Positions 18,382 through 27,507 of a stretch of 64,000 nt of DNA are shown one piece after another (positions within the stretch are counted from its first letter, which is position 1; each line of letters begins with the position of its first letter). The DNA lies in NCBI GenBank assembly GCA_022565795.1, contig JAIUMA010000008.1:25170-89169 (forward strand), given 5' to 3'. This DNA is from Balneolia bacterium (GTDB lineage Bacteria > Bacteroidota > Rhodothermia > Balneolales > Cyclonatronaceae). The position numbers and the translations under genes are program-made. The notes beneath the pieces are model-generated. The model searched no databases, had not been told where the DNA came from, and saw nothing but the letters and a program-made list of their open reading frames with translations.

Positions 18382-19083
18382 TTATTCTGAAACAGCTTCG
18401 GCTGATCCTTCCAGTTCAGGTTCTATACGCGTAATCCATTCTTCTATGGTTTCAGCCGTGTAAGCTCCGCTTTTATCGGCCGTGAGCTCCCTGATCTGAG
18501 CAACGCGATCTTCGCTAATCTCTCCGGCGTCGTTACCGAAAGAGGAGCGAACGTAGCTGATAACCGCAGCGATATCAAGATCATCCAGCTGGTTACCAAA
18601 GCCCGGCATCACGCCATCATAAACGGCACGTTCGCGGACCAACTCACCGCGTAACCCATTAATCGTTAGCATTACGGCGTAATCGGGTTCATCCACTACC
18701 CATTCCGCACCAACGAGGCTTGGGAAAACACCGCTTATACCTTCGCCGTTTGCCTGATGGCAGGCCTGACAAACACGAGTGTAAATGCGCTGCCCCTCTG
18801 CAAGGAGATCAAATTCCACTTCCCCGGTAACTTCTGCACCCGGAGGTGCGGTGAACAATACGTGGGCACGGTCGGAAACCTCACCCAGATACCTGCCCAT
18901 GTAGAAAAACCCAAATGCAAGCGTGAGCACAATGACTACGTACATCCAAACGGGACCACGCTCATTTCCTTCTTCAGGTAACGGTGCTTCCCGGAGAGCA
19001 GCAGTGTGAATATCGAAAATGCTGTCTTTCCGTTCCTCGTCGCCAAATGGCTTATTATTTTGATTTTTTTCGTTATCAGCCAT
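18382..19083 (-). CDS. ccoP: cbb3 oxidase subunit III, mono-haem CcoP
   Basis: The protein has 233 residues: a cytoplasmic N-terminus of about 45 residues, one membrane helix (VWMYVVIVLTLAFGFFYMG), and a periplasmic cytochrome c domain with Cys105-Gln-Ala-Cys108-His109 and a later Met ligand candidate (GVMPGFG). Typical proteobacterial CcoP has two CxxCH haem sites; only one is present here. A 60-residue acidic tail follows the haem domain. CcoP passes electrons from soluble cytochrome c to CcoO. Its start lies two bases after the ccoO stop, so translation is probably coupled. Confidence 0.9.
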   Translation of the reverse strand: MADNEKNQNNKPFGDEERKDSIFDIHTAALREAPLPEEGNERGPVWMYVVIVLTLAFGFFYMGRYLGEVSDRAHVLFTAPPGAEVTGEVEFDLLAEGQRIYTRVCQACHQANGEGISGVFPSLVGAEWVVDEPDYAVMLTINGLRGELVRERAVYDGVMPGFGNQLDDLDIAAVISYVRSSFGNDAGEISEDRVAQIRELTADKSGAYTAETIEEWITRIEPELEGSAEAVSE

Positions 19084-19085
19084 GA

Positions 19086-19664
19086 TTAATTCTCCACCCC
19101 GGGGATTTCCTGGTTTAAAGAAAGCAAGAAGGCTACCAGATAGCGCGCTTCGTCTGTAGGAAGTACTTTCTTGCCTGGTATTCGATATTCTTCAGGTAAA
19201 CTGAGACCCTCACGATTGGGGCGGGCCGTCTCGCTTACGACTTCAAAAAGCCAGGGGTATGGAGGCATAATCGAGCCTTCGGATACCGCTCTGGGTTGAT
19301 AAAGGTGAATCAAATGCCAGTCGACACTGGGTTGTCTTGAGCCAATGTTAGACAGGTCGGGTCCGGTTCTCATGGTTCCCAGAAGATGAGGAGTAAGGTT
19401 TCTGTAGTCTTCAGCTTCGGAGGCACGACCCCAGCCCCGCTCAAAGTCAGCGCCAAACCCTTCAGGGCGAACCTGCATACTATGGCAGTAAATGCAGCCC
19501 TCACGAACATAAATAGCATGCCCCTGAACAATCTCAAACGTGTTGCTAAATTCAACCTGGTCGACACGAGGGTCTACCACCAGTTTTGGAAGGATGGTTA
19601 AACCAACCATTGCGGCTGAAAAAACCGCGATTATTCCGAAAAGTAAAATCCAGTTTTTAACCAT
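19086..19664 (-). CDS. ccoO: cbb3 oxidase subunit II, cytochrome c CcoO
   Basis: The protein has 192 residues, with one N-terminal membrane anchor (WILLFGIIAVFSAAMVGLTI) and a periplasmic mono-haem domain with Cys57-Ile-Tyr-Cys60-His61 (EGCIYCHSMQVRP). The MRTGPDLSNIG and GSIMPPYPWLF blocks are characteristic of FixO/CcoO and include the Met ligand. It relays electrons to CcoN. It is embedded between ccoN and ccoP with two-base gaps on both sides. Confidence 0.94.
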   Translation of the reverse strand: MVKNWILLFGIIAVFSAAMVGLTILPKLVVDPRVDQVEFSNTFEIVQGHAIYVREGCIYCHSMQVRPEGFGADFERGWGRASEAEDYRNLTPHLLGTMRTGPDLSNIGSRQPSVDWHLIHLYQPRAVSEGSIMPPYPWLFEVVSETARPNREGLSLPEEYRIPGKKVLPTDEARYLVAFLLSLNQEIPGVEN

Positions 19665-19666
19665 AA

Positions 19667-21097
19667 TTACGCCTCCTTAATTTTTTTTGACCAAACGCCT
19701 GGTATCTCGGGTTTTAACCCGACTTTGGCAACGATTCGTATCACCAAATAGGCAAAAATAAGATGACCAACCGTTAGAAGAACACCTGCGACGGAGCGTG
19801 CAATCAGATATGGAATGGTGAGATTCATTGTATCCATGAATGGAATATCCGGGTTGTTCATAGCAAGTCCCTGAAGAACACCGCCAACCTGTAGCGGTAC
19901 GGTATAAAGGATGATGCCAATAGCGCTAAGCCAGAAATGGGCTTTGATGAGCTTGTGCGACTGCCATTCCCAGTTTGTAAGCCTTGGGAGAATGTAATAA
20001 CAGGAGCCGAAAAGCATCATGGTTACAAAGGCGTACATTCCTATGTGGGCGTGAGCGACAACAAAGTGTGTGAAGTGAATAATTTCGTTGGTTGTTCTTA
20101 GCGCCTGAATACTACCCTGCAGACTTACGAAGGTATAGCTCATAGCCGCAAAAACGACAAACCGAAGCGTAGGAGAATGCTTAACCGCGCTGAAAGATCC
20201 CACAACGGTCATGTGATGATTCACGGCCACAACAACTACAGGGATAATCATCATTACGCTTGCTGCAATAGAAATGGTTACGAACCATGTAGGCAATGGT
20301 GAGCCGATTAGGTGGTGAAATCCGTTCCAGTTGTAGAACAGCGCCAGTCCCCAGAATCCAAGTAAGGACAGGCCATAGCTGTAAATTGGCCTGCCAATTA
20401 CCTTAGGAATGAAATAGTAGGCTGCAGCAAGCCCGATTGGAGTAAACCACAGGCCAAGTGCATTATGGGCAAACCACCAGTTCATTCCGGCTTGTACGGT
20501 GGGGGTATCGAAAATAGGCATTGATGAAACCCCGCCAAGAAGTGGAAGCCAGAGAAATGCAGCGATAATATACCAGACGGATACGTACAAAGTTTTCACA
20601 TTTCGATAGAAAAGCATAAACATGGCGGCAATGCCAATAACCAGAATACACCATACGATTACGATCATGGTGCTAACCGGGAATTCAAGCCATTCTATGC
20701 CTCGTGTAAATCCGGCAAGTATTTGAACACTTCCTACCAAAAGCGCGATATTCCATAAAGCCGTTACGCCTATAATGTAGGGGCGCATCGGTATGGCAAC
20801 CCGCAAGGTTCTGCTTAGCAGCCAAAGCGCAACACCAGCACCGGTCATGGAGGCCCAGCCATAAACCATTGTATTGAGGTGAAGCGGACGAACCCTGCCG
20901 AATGTAAGGAATGACAACTGTCCGAGAAATTCCGGTGCATGCATTTTAACTGAAGCCATAAGAGCGAGCAGAGAACCGAAAAGCAGCCAGAAAACTCCCG
21001 ATACGACAAGAAAAAGTACAGGGTATCGAGCTTTTTCGTCGAGAAAACGTATCGACTGAAAGGTCGAGTCGATTTCAGATTGATGTCCGCCAATCAT
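19667..21097 (-). CDS. ccoN: cbb3 oxidase catalytic subunit I CcoN
   Basis: The 476-residue protein has about twelve membrane helices. The haem-copper site is complete: the low-spin haem His in RPLHLNTM, the first copper-B His in WWFAHNALG, the His pair in GFHHLIG, and the haem ligands in HFVVAHAHIGMY. The Tyr that cross-links in cbb3 enzymes is plausible in the later helices. It reduces oxygen to water with proton pumping and high oxygen affinity, suiting low-oxygen growth. It is the first structural gene after ccoS. Confidence 0.96.
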   Translation of the reverse strand: MIGGHQSEIDSTFQSIRFLDEKARYPVLFLVVSGVFWLLFGSLLALMASVKMHAPEFLGQLSFLTFGRVRPLHLNTMVYGWASMTGAGVALWLLSRTLRVAIPMRPYIIGVTALWNIALLVGSVQILAGFTRGIEWLEFPVSTMIVIVWCILVIGIAAMFMLFYRNVKTLYVSVWYIIAAFLWLPLLGGVSSMPIFDTPTVQAGMNWWFAHNALGLWFTPIGLAAAYYFIPKVIGRPIYSYGLSLLGFWGLALFYNWNGFHHLIGSPLPTWFVTISIAASVMMIIPVVVVAVNHHMTVVGSFSAVKHSPTLRFVVFAAMSYTFVSLQGSIQALRTTNEIIHFTHFVVAHAHIGMYAFVTMMLFGSCYYILPRLTNWEWQSHKLIKAHFWLSAIGIILYTVPLQVGGVLQGLAMNNPDIPFMDTMNLTIPYLIARSVAGVLLTVGHLIFAYLVIRIVAKVGLKPEIPGVWSKKIKEA

Positions 21098-21115
21098 AGT
21101 TGAGTGAGATTATTG

Positions 21116-21340
21116 TTAATTTTTTTGTTTTGAATCATTGTCTTTAAATATTTGGTCAGTTGGTTCACCTGCCGGCTCTTCTTCATTGAATGGAAGCTGA
21201 GCACCTTTGTTGATGTCGTCAAACTGGCCGGAAAAATAGGCCCAAATAAACAGGCCTATACCGCTAAGAATGATGAGCAGCGAAAAAAGCAGGAGAATCC
21301 AGATTCCGTAGCTTACGTTAATTGATGTTTCTAATAGCAT
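21116..21340 (-). CDS. ccoS: cbb3 oxidase maturation protein CcoS
   Basis: The protein has 74 residues with one membrane helix and the family signature FIWAYFSGQFDDINKGAQLPF just after it. CcoS is needed to insert haem and copper into CcoN. Its usual length is 50-70 residues. It lies 18 bases ahead of ccoN and probably starts the operon. Separate ccoG, ccoH and ccoQ genes are not in the window. Confidence 0.92.
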   Translation of the reverse strand: MLLETSINVSYGIWILLLFSLLIILSGIGLFIWAYFSGQFDDINKGAQLPFNEEEPAGEPTDQIFKDNDSKQKN

Positions 21341-21450
21341 GGGTTAAAATTGAGCCAATACTCAAACAGAGACCTGTTCTAATTCAGAATGTAATATCCG
21401 ATTCCGAATGATCAGGACGATGTTTAATAAAGCAGTAGCTGGTTGTAATT

Positions 21451-21505
21451 AAAAACCCGCCAATCTCATATCGTCAGAGATGTGTAGTTAGCAGGGATCG
21501 GCGGG
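21451..21505 (-). terminator. Branched terminator of the small exported protein gene
   Basis: On the minus strand an outer stem CCCGCCGATC/GATTGGCGGG encloses an inner stem (ATCTC/GAGAT) and is followed by five T. It lies between the unknown gene and ccoS, so ccoS-N-O-P should have its own promoter at about 21341-21450. Confidence 0.75.
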
Positions 21506-21518
21506 GCAAAGGCTTGAA

Positions 21519-21938
21519 CTAGCCCTTAATCGGCGGCATCAGAAGCTGAAGCTCCGCCTGGTCCGGAATAGATACTTTTAACTCGCAGAGAAGTTCAGAT
21601 GCGTGCTGGTCTCGCTGCAAAACAGACTTTTGAATAAGGGGGAGAAAAGCTTCGTAGTTATCTAAGTCGAGGAGATTTTGAGTTTTGTCTCTGTTTTGAT
21701 TTTCGGGAAATGGCGCAAGCTTTTCTGAAGGAGGTGCGGGAACAAGAAATGTAATAAAGGGAAGCTTGGTATCATCTGTTTCGTATTCCCCAGAGCAGTA
21801 GCATGGTACACCAGTAGCCTGTTCGCCGAGCAGTGAAGTTATACAACCGTCGCCGAGCTGAAAATGAATCATTGGCATCACCGGCTGAACAAGAAGGAAC
21901 AGGTAAACACCTAAGAGTATGGTAACCTTTATTCTCAA
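21519..21938 (-). CDS. Unknown small exported or membrane-anchored protein near the cbb3 cluster
   Basis: The protein has 139 residues with a TTG start at 21938. A hydrophobic N-terminus (MRIKVTILLGVYLFLLVQPV) is either a signal peptide or an anchor. The next stretch carries MIHFQLGDGC, a short loop, and CYCSG, so one His and three Cys lie within about 30 residues, a possible metal site. The rest is acidic and Leu-rich. I recognise no family. Its position just upstream of the cbb3/copper genes, separated by a terminator, hints at a copper or respiration role, but that is only context. Confidence 0.65.
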   Translation of the reverse strand: MRIKVTILLGVYLFLLVQPVMPMIHFQLGDGCITSLLGEQATGVPCYCSGEYETDDTKLPFITFLVPAPPSEKLAPFPENQNRDKTQNLLDLDNYEAFLPLIQKSVLQRDQHASELLCELKVSIPDQAELQLLMPPIKG

Positions 21939-22089
21939 AAAAATAGATGTTGCAACAATATTACTGGTTAGTAATAAACTTAATCAACATGTCTGTCAAA
22001 ACCTATTTTTAAAGCTTTTTTTCCACCTTTTTTGGAGAACAAATCGCTAAGCTGTTGCTACTCAATTAAACAGAATTTCCTTAAACCAA

Positions 22090-22120
22090 AAAAGGCCATC
22101 CGGAAACCGGACGGCCTTTT
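22090..22120 (-). terminator. Terminator after acnA
   Basis: AAAAGGCCATCCGG pairs with CCGGACGGCCTTTT (one wobble) around a 3-base loop, with T-tracts on both strands. It lies 46 bases past the acnA stop. Confidence 0.92.
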
Positions 22121-22166
22121 AAGTGCAAGTAGTGAAAGAAGCCACTACAATTTATTTGAGGTTTGT

Positions 22167-24896
22167 TTAGACGTTGTCCTCTTTCATAAACTTCCGGAGG
22201 ACTGTCTGTAAAATACCACCATTTTTGAAATAATCAACCTCTACCGGTGTATCTATACGGCAAATGGTCTTAAATTTAGACACTTTTCCGTCGAAGTCCG
22301 GATCTTCGCTCTTGCTGGCGGTGACCCAAATCTCCTGACCTGCCTTGATGTTGTCGTCGATTTCAATGGTGAAATATTCATTGCCGTCGAGGCCAAGTAC
22401 CTCAGCGTTTTGACCGTCGGTGAACTCCAGCGGCAACACGCCCATCCCAACCAGGTTGGAGCGGTGAATACGCTCAAAAGATTCGGCGATTACGGCCTTT
22501 ACACCAAGAAGGTTGGTGCCTTTAGCAGCCCAGTCGCGTGATGATCCTGTACCGTATTCCTTACCAGCGATTACTACCAGAGGCGTTTCGTTTTTCTGAT
22601 AGTCCATGGATGCATCATAAATGAAGCGAACTTCGCCGGTAGGGAAGTAGGTGGTGTATCCACCTTCGGTGCCCGGAGCAAGCTGATTCTTAAGACGTAC
22701 GTTCGCGAAGGTTCCGCGTGTCATTACCCTGTCGTTTCCTCTTCTCGAGCCATAAGAGTTGAAGTCTTTGTTTTCAACACCGTTGGTAAGCAGATAGAAA
22801 CCGGCAGGGCTGTCGGCTTTAATATTGCCTGCAGGTGAAATGTGGTCTGTGGTGATGGAATCACCAACTTTAACCAGCACGCGGGCGTTGCGAATTGGTT
22901 TCACAGAGTCGAGCTCAGGGCTCATGTCTACGAAGAAAGGCGGCTCCTGAATGTAGGTGGAATCATCTTTCCATTCGAACAGTGCACCTCCGGTAATCGG
23001 TATGTTGTTCCACTCTTCGTTTGAGTCTGCGATGCCATCATACATCTTATGGAAAAGGTCCGGGCGAACAGCGTTGTCGAGATGTTCAAAAATCTCGTCG
23101 GTTGTCGGCCAGATTTCCTTCAGATAAACGTCTTTGCCGTCCTTATCCTTACCTATTGGCTCTTTGGAAAGGTCGATATCGACCGTTCCGGCAAGAGCGT
23201 ATGCTACTACGAGCGGCGGGGAAGCGAGGTAGTTCGCCTTCACGTTTGGATGGATCCGGCCTTCAAAGTTTCTGTTACCTGAAAGTACCCCTGCCACAAT
23301 CAGCTCGCCTTCATTAATGGCGGCTTCAACGGCTTCCGGAAGCGGACCGGAGTTACCGATACAGGTTGTGCAGCCGTAGCCCACGAGGTTGAATCCGAGG
23401 CGATCAAGTTCCGGCGTCAGTTTGGCTTCATCAAGGTACTCGGTTACCACGCGGGAACCAGGCGCGAGCGATGTCTTCACGTACGGAGGGACCTTAAGGC
23501 CACGCTCGTTAGCTTTTTTTGCCAGAATTCCGGCACCAAGCATTACCGAAGGGTTTGACGTATTGGTACATGAGGTGATGGCGGCAATAACCACATCACC
23601 ATGCTTCATGTCTACAGTTGTACCGTTTTTGAAGGTGCCTTTGCTGGCAAGTTTTTCCTGGGCCAGGGCAAAACCGCTGGTTGGCTCCTTGCTGGTAAGC
23701 GAGGTGTTGAAAGACTTCTTCATCTCGTCGAGAGGTACTCTGTCTTGCGGGCGCTTTGGTCCGGCAAGGGAGGTCTCGATGGTGGAAAGGTCGAGCTCGA
23801 GCGTGTCGGTGAAGACAGGATCAGTCATGCCGTCCTCGCGGAAGAGGCCCTGCTCCTTGCAGTAGCGCTCTACGGTATCGCACAGCTCTTCAGAGCGACC
23901 GGTGCGCAGCATGTAGCGGATGGATTCTTTATCCACAGGGAAGAATCCGACGGTAGCACCGTACTCAGGAGCCATGTTGGCGATGGTTGCACGGTCGGGC
24001 AGACTCATGCTTGAGAGGCCATCACCATAAAACTCAACAAACTTACCTACCACGCCTTTTTTGCGCAGCATTTGGGTAACGGTAAGGGTAAGGTCGGTTG
24101 CGGTTACGCCTTCAGGCATTTTGCCGGTAATTTTGAATCCGATTACCTCCGGAACAAGCATGTAGATTGGCTGGCCCAGCATTACGGCTTCTGCTTCGAT
24201 ACCACCAACGCCCCAGCCAAGGATACCAAGACCGTTGATCATTGTGGTGTGCGAATCGGTACCAACGAGTGAATCCGGATAGATAACACGCTCACCGTTT
24301 TCTTCTTTGCTCCAAACGGTTTTGGCCAAATGCTCAAGGTTCACCTGGTGAACGATACCGCGTGCCGGTGGCACAACGCTGAAGTTTTTAAACGCCTTTT
24401 GTCCCCAACGAAGGAACTCGTAACGCTCGCGGTTGCGCTCGAACTCTTTCTCACGGTTGAACATGAATGCAAATTCCTGACCAAAGGTATCGACCTGAAC
24501 AGAGTGGTCGATTACAAGATCTACGGGCACAACCGGGTTGATTTTCTGCGGGTCGCCGCCAGCGCGGGACATGGCGGAACGAAGCGCTGCAAGGTCTACA
24601 ACGGAAGGTACCCCGGTGAAATCCTGCAGCACCACACGTGCCGGCTTGAAAGGAATTTCGGATTTAGCGGGATTCTTTGCATCGTAGCCGGCAAGCAGCT
24701 TAATATCTTTTTCGGTAACAACGTAGTCGTCGTATTCTCTTAGTACGGATTCAAGAAGCACCTTGATTGAAAACGGGAGCTTGCTCATGTCGCCGTATCC
24801 GGCTTTTTCGAGTGCGTCCAGACGGTAGATTACGGCCGGTCCGCTTTTTGTGTCTAACGTGGAGCGACTGTCCGCGAAGTTTTTAGGATTGCTCAT
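22167..24896 (-). CDS. acnA: Aconitate hydratase AcnA
   Basis: The 909-residue protein matches the AcnA/IRP1 type in length and layout. The three cysteines binding the 4Fe-4S cluster lie in [11 protein letters not shown] and [10 protein letters not shown]. The early [16 protein letters not shown] block and the late ATG-type swivel domain with [13 protein letters not shown] and [10 protein letters not shown] carry the substrate residues. It interconverts citrate and isocitrate in the tricarboxylic acid cycle. It is a single gene with its own terminator. Confidence 0.97.
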   Translation of the reverse strand: MSNPKNFADSRSTLDTKSGPAVIYRLDALEKAGYGDMSKLPFSIKVLLESVLREYDDYVVTEKDIKLLAGYDAKNPAKSEIPFKPARVVLQDFTGVPSVVDLAALRSAMSRAGGDPQKINPVVPVDLVIDHSVQVDTFGQEFAFMFNREKEFERNRERYEFLRWGQKAFKNFSVVPPARGIVHQVNLEHLAKTVWSKEENGERVIYPDSLVGTDSHTTMINGLGILGWGVGGIEAEAVMLGQPIYMLVPEVIGFKITGKMPEGVTATDLTLTVTQMLRKKGVVGKFVEFYGDGLSSMSLPDRATIANMAPEYGATVGFFPVDKESIRYMLRTGRSEELCDTVERYCKEQGLFREDGMTDPVFTDTLELDLSTIETSLAGPKRPQDRVPLDEMKKSFNTSLTSKEPTSGFALAQEKLASKGTFKNGTTVDMKHGDVVIAAITSCTNTSNPSVMLGAGILAKKANERGLKVPPYVKTSLAPGSRVVTEYLDEAKLTPELDRLGFNLVGYGCTTCIGNSGPLPEAVEAAINEGELIVAGVLSGNRNFEGRIHPNVKANYLASPPLVVAYALAGTVDIDLSKEPIGKDKDGKDVYLKEIWPTTDEIFEHLDNAVRPDLFHKMYDGIADSNEEWNNIPITGGALFEWKDDSTYIQEPPFFVDMSPELDSVKPIRNARVLVKVGDSITTDHISPAGNIKADSPAGFYLLTNGVENKDFNSYGSRRGNDRVMTRGTFANVRLKNQLAPGTEGGYTTYFPTGEVRFIYDASMDYQKNETPLVVIAGKEYGTGSSRDWAAKGTNLLGVKAVIAESFERIHRSNLVGMGVLPLEFTDGQNAEVLGLDGNEYFTIEIDDNIKAGQEIWVTASKSEDPDFDGKVSKFKTICRIDTPVEVDYFKNGGILQTVLRKFMKEDNV

Positions 24897-25198
24897 AATA
24901 ATGTTTTCCCGGTATTGTAATGATTTCAGTTCTGCTGCTGCACCTGTAATCGCAATTGCCGACTCCTTTTCGCTTGGAGTGACTTTTGAATCAAGATTTC
25001 AATCGAATCAACCGCAGTTTGGTACAGCCAAAAGTATTGAGATTTATAAAATAACGATTAATACGCAGATATTCTCAACGATGTGAGCGTAGCGCCTAAT
25101 TGAGGTTTGCAGGCTACGGTGCGTGAAAAATATGGAAATAAAAAAGGCTTCCTGGTAAAGGAAGCCTTTAATCACGCTTAGTAATTTGAAAACTATCC
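24897..25198. other. Intergenic region upstream of acnA
   Basis: The region contains the superoxide dismutase terminator at its right end and presumably the acnA promoter. No gene is seen in these 302 bases. Confidence 0.5.
25137..25169 (-). terminator. Terminator of the superoxide dismutase gene
   Basis: AAAGGCTTCC pairs with GGAAGCCTTT. On the minus strand six T follow. It lies 30 bases past the stop. Confidence 0.9.
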
Positions 25199-25924
25199 TC
25201 AGCCTGCAGATGCTGCTGCATCGTACATTTCGGCTACCTTTTCCCAGTTTACAACGTTCATAAAGTTCTCTACGTATTCGCCGCGTCTGTTTTGGTAGCG
25301 AAGGTAGTAGGCGTGCTCCCATACGTCAACCATGAGAAGCGGACGTGTAGCCCAAAGCGTAAGGTCACTCTGTCTTTCAGCCTGATGAATAACCAGATTA
25401 CCGCTGTTGGGTTCGTATGACATGATGCCCCATCCGCTGCCTTCAACAGCGCCTGATGCCGCCTTGAAATGGCGCTTAAAACCATCGAAGCTTCCAAAAG
25501 AACGGTTGATGGCGTTTCTGAGGGTGCGGTCAGACGGCTCTCCGCCTCCGTTCGGGCCCATAACCTCCCAAAACATGGCGTGAAGAAAATGTCCGCCGCC
25601 GTGGAAAGCCGTTTCGCGGCTCCAGTGCTTCACAAGAGAGAAATCATCGCTCTCGCGTGCTTCAGCCAGCTTTTCGAGCGCATTATTTAGTCCGTTCACA
25701 TAACCTTGATGATGGCGGCTGTGGTGCAATTCCATAGTCTGTGCGTCGATATACGGCTCCAGTGCATCATAGCTGTAATTAAGTTCAGGAAGGACATACT
25801 CTCCGTCTCTGAAAGTGTCTGCGGCTACGCTTGCGGCGAAAGAGTTTGCTGGCATACCTAAACCGGCAGTACCAAGCAAGGCGGCTCCCGCCAGTGACTT
25901 CTTTAAGTATTCTCTTCGTGTCAT
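25199..25924 (-). CDS. Exported Fe/Mn superoxide dismutase with Tat-like signal
   Basis: The protein has 241 residues. An N-terminal TRREYLKKS-hydrophobic segment resembles a twin-arginine signal and should carry the folded, metal-loaded enzyme to the periplasm. The mature domain has the canonical ligands: His in MELHHSRHHQGYV, His in HGGGHFLHAMFW, and Asp and His in DVWEHAYYLRYQN. The GGG in the second motif in place of the iron-type Gln, and a Gln in the later AERQSDL block, fit a manganese or cambialistic enzyme, but metal choice cannot be fixed from sequence. It detoxifies superoxide outside the cytoplasm. Confidence 0.92.
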   Translation of the reverse strand: MTRREYLKKSLAGAALLGTAGLGMPANSFAASVAADTFRDGEYVLPELNYSYDALEPYIDAQTMELHHSRHHQGYVNGLNNALEKLAEARESDDFSLVKHWSRETAFHGGGHFLHAMFWEVMGPNGGGEPSDRTLRNAINRSFGSFDGFKRHFKAASGAVEGSGWGIMSYEPNSGNLVIHQAERQSDLTLWATRPLLMVDVWEHAYYLRYQNRRGEYVENFMNVVNWEKVAEMYDAAASAG

Positions 25925-26143
25925 GACTGTAGGATTTAAGAGTAATTAATTCCGAGTTAGCAGTGAATTACAGTATCAAATAAGGCATTAAACGCCGGAA
26001 TCATTCCGTAAAAGGTTAAGGTTAAGTCTTTTAACAATCAAATGGTCTTGTGCATGCCTGTTCATGTATGCCTCTTGTATCACTGCGGGCCAAATACGTA
26101 CATTGTTTATATACTATCAGAAAACCGCTTACAGTGTCATGAA

Positions 26144-27346
26144 ATGAAAAAAAACGGAAGAAGAAGGCGTGTTCCCAAAATTGGTTTAGCCTGCGCGGGC
26201 GGAGGAATCGAAGGGGCGGTTTATGAAATCGGGGCGTTATGTGCGCTGGAAGAAGCTATTGAGGGACTTAGTTTCTCAAATGCCCATGTGTATGTTGGTG
26301 TAAGCGCCGGTGCCATCATCACGGCCAGCCTTGCTAACGGGATAACTCCGCGCCAGATGAGCCGTGCGATATTATCTGCTCAGCACGATGTGCACCCGAT
26401 TACCCCATCCACCTTCTATAGTCCGGCCTATCGCGAGTACTTCAGCCGGGCCGGACATATTCCGCATACCATTGGCTCTATGGTGTGGGGCTACATCCGG
26501 CATCCCGGTGATATCAGCCTCGGAGGTTCGCTATCGCGGCTGACAGAGCTCCTGCCCGTTGGTGTATTCGACAATACCCCGATTCGCGACTACATGAAGC
26601 TTAACTTTAGCTATGAAGGCCGTACCGATGACTTCCGGGAGCTAAAAACGAGACTTAGAATTGTGGCAACGGATCTGGATTCCAGCAAGACCGTTGTTTT
26701 CGGCTCGCCCGGCTTCGATGATGTACCGGTTAGCCTTGCGGTGCAGGCGAGTACAGCTCTTCCCGCTGTCTACACCCCGGTACGCATTAATAACAGAAAC
26801 TATATTGATGGCGTGGCTCAGCGTACGGTTCATGCCAGCGTAGCCATGGATGAAGGCGCTGACCTCACCATCTGCGTGAATCCGATTGTACCCTATGAAG
26901 CGCTGGAAGATGCTGAGTCTGTTCTTAAAGAGATGTTGATGGAGCGCGGACTCCCGGCCGTATTGTCACAGACGTTTCGCACGATGATTCACTCCAGAAT
27001 GAATGTGGGCATTAATCGCTATAAACAGGAGTATAAAGATCAGGATATCATCGTGATTGAACCTGATTCAAAAGACTATCGAATGTTTTTTACAAATATT
27101 TTCAGCTTTTCATCAAGAAAAGAAGTGTGTAATTATGCCTATCAAAGTACACGCCTTCATCTTAAAAAAAATGCCGACGAAATTAACGCTATCCTCAATA
27201 AATACGGGCTTTTTTTGAATGAAACTTCGCTTAGGGATGAACTTAAATCTCTTTACGACAACAGGTATCGGAATACAGGAGAGAAAACGGTATCGGACTT
27301 GTCTATCACACTGAAAAAACTGGATATGGTTCTGGATGATATGTGA
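26144..27346 (+). CDS. Patatin-like phospholipase
   Basis: The frame is open from 26042, but the first 34 codons have no family features; ATG at 26144 directly precedes the basic patch and the patatin domain, giving 400 residues. The oxyanion loop is AGGGIEGAVYEIG, the nucleophile is Ser54 in GVSAGA, and the dyad Asp222 lies in YIDGV. Patatin proteins hydrolyse acyl esters of membrane lipids. No signal peptide is seen, so it is cytoplasmic, as is usual for bacterial RssA/YchK-like members. The C-terminal 150 residues are charged and helical. No good ribosome site is visible before either start. Confidence 0.88.
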   Translation: MKKNGRRRRVPKIGLACAGGGIEGAVYEIGALCALEEAIEGLSFSNAHVYVGVSAGAIITASLANGITPRQMSRAILSAQHDVHPITPSTFYSPAYREYFSRAGHIPHTIGSMVWGYIRHPGDISLGGSLSRLTELLPVGVFDNTPIRDYMKLNFSYEGRTDDFRELKTRLRIVATDLDSSKTVVFGSPGFDDVPVSLAVQASTALPAVYTPVRINNRNYIDGVAQRTVHASVAMDEGADLTICVNPIVPYEALEDAESVLKEMLMERGLPAVLSQTFRTMIHSRMNVGINRYKQEYKDQDIIVIEPDSKDYRMFFTNIFSFSSRKEVCNYAYQSTRLHLKKNADEINAILNKYGLFLNETSLRDELKSLYDNRYRNTGEKTVSDLSITLKKLDMVLDDM

Positions 27347-27507
27347 GTTGGGTCGAAGATATTAACAGATAGGGTCAGGCTTCATTTATAACTCTCAAAG
27401 GGCTATATTGGCGGAATTCTTAACAGACCAACGTGAAATTACTCCGCTGAAAGTCTTTGCACATCGTTACTAAGCCGTAACAAATCCTTAATACTGATTC
27501 AATCTAA

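Noticed and set aside
26042..26143. Upstream extension of the patatin-like protein
   Set aside because: The 34 extra residues are Cys-rich and unlike the family; ATG at 26144 lies next to the conserved domain.
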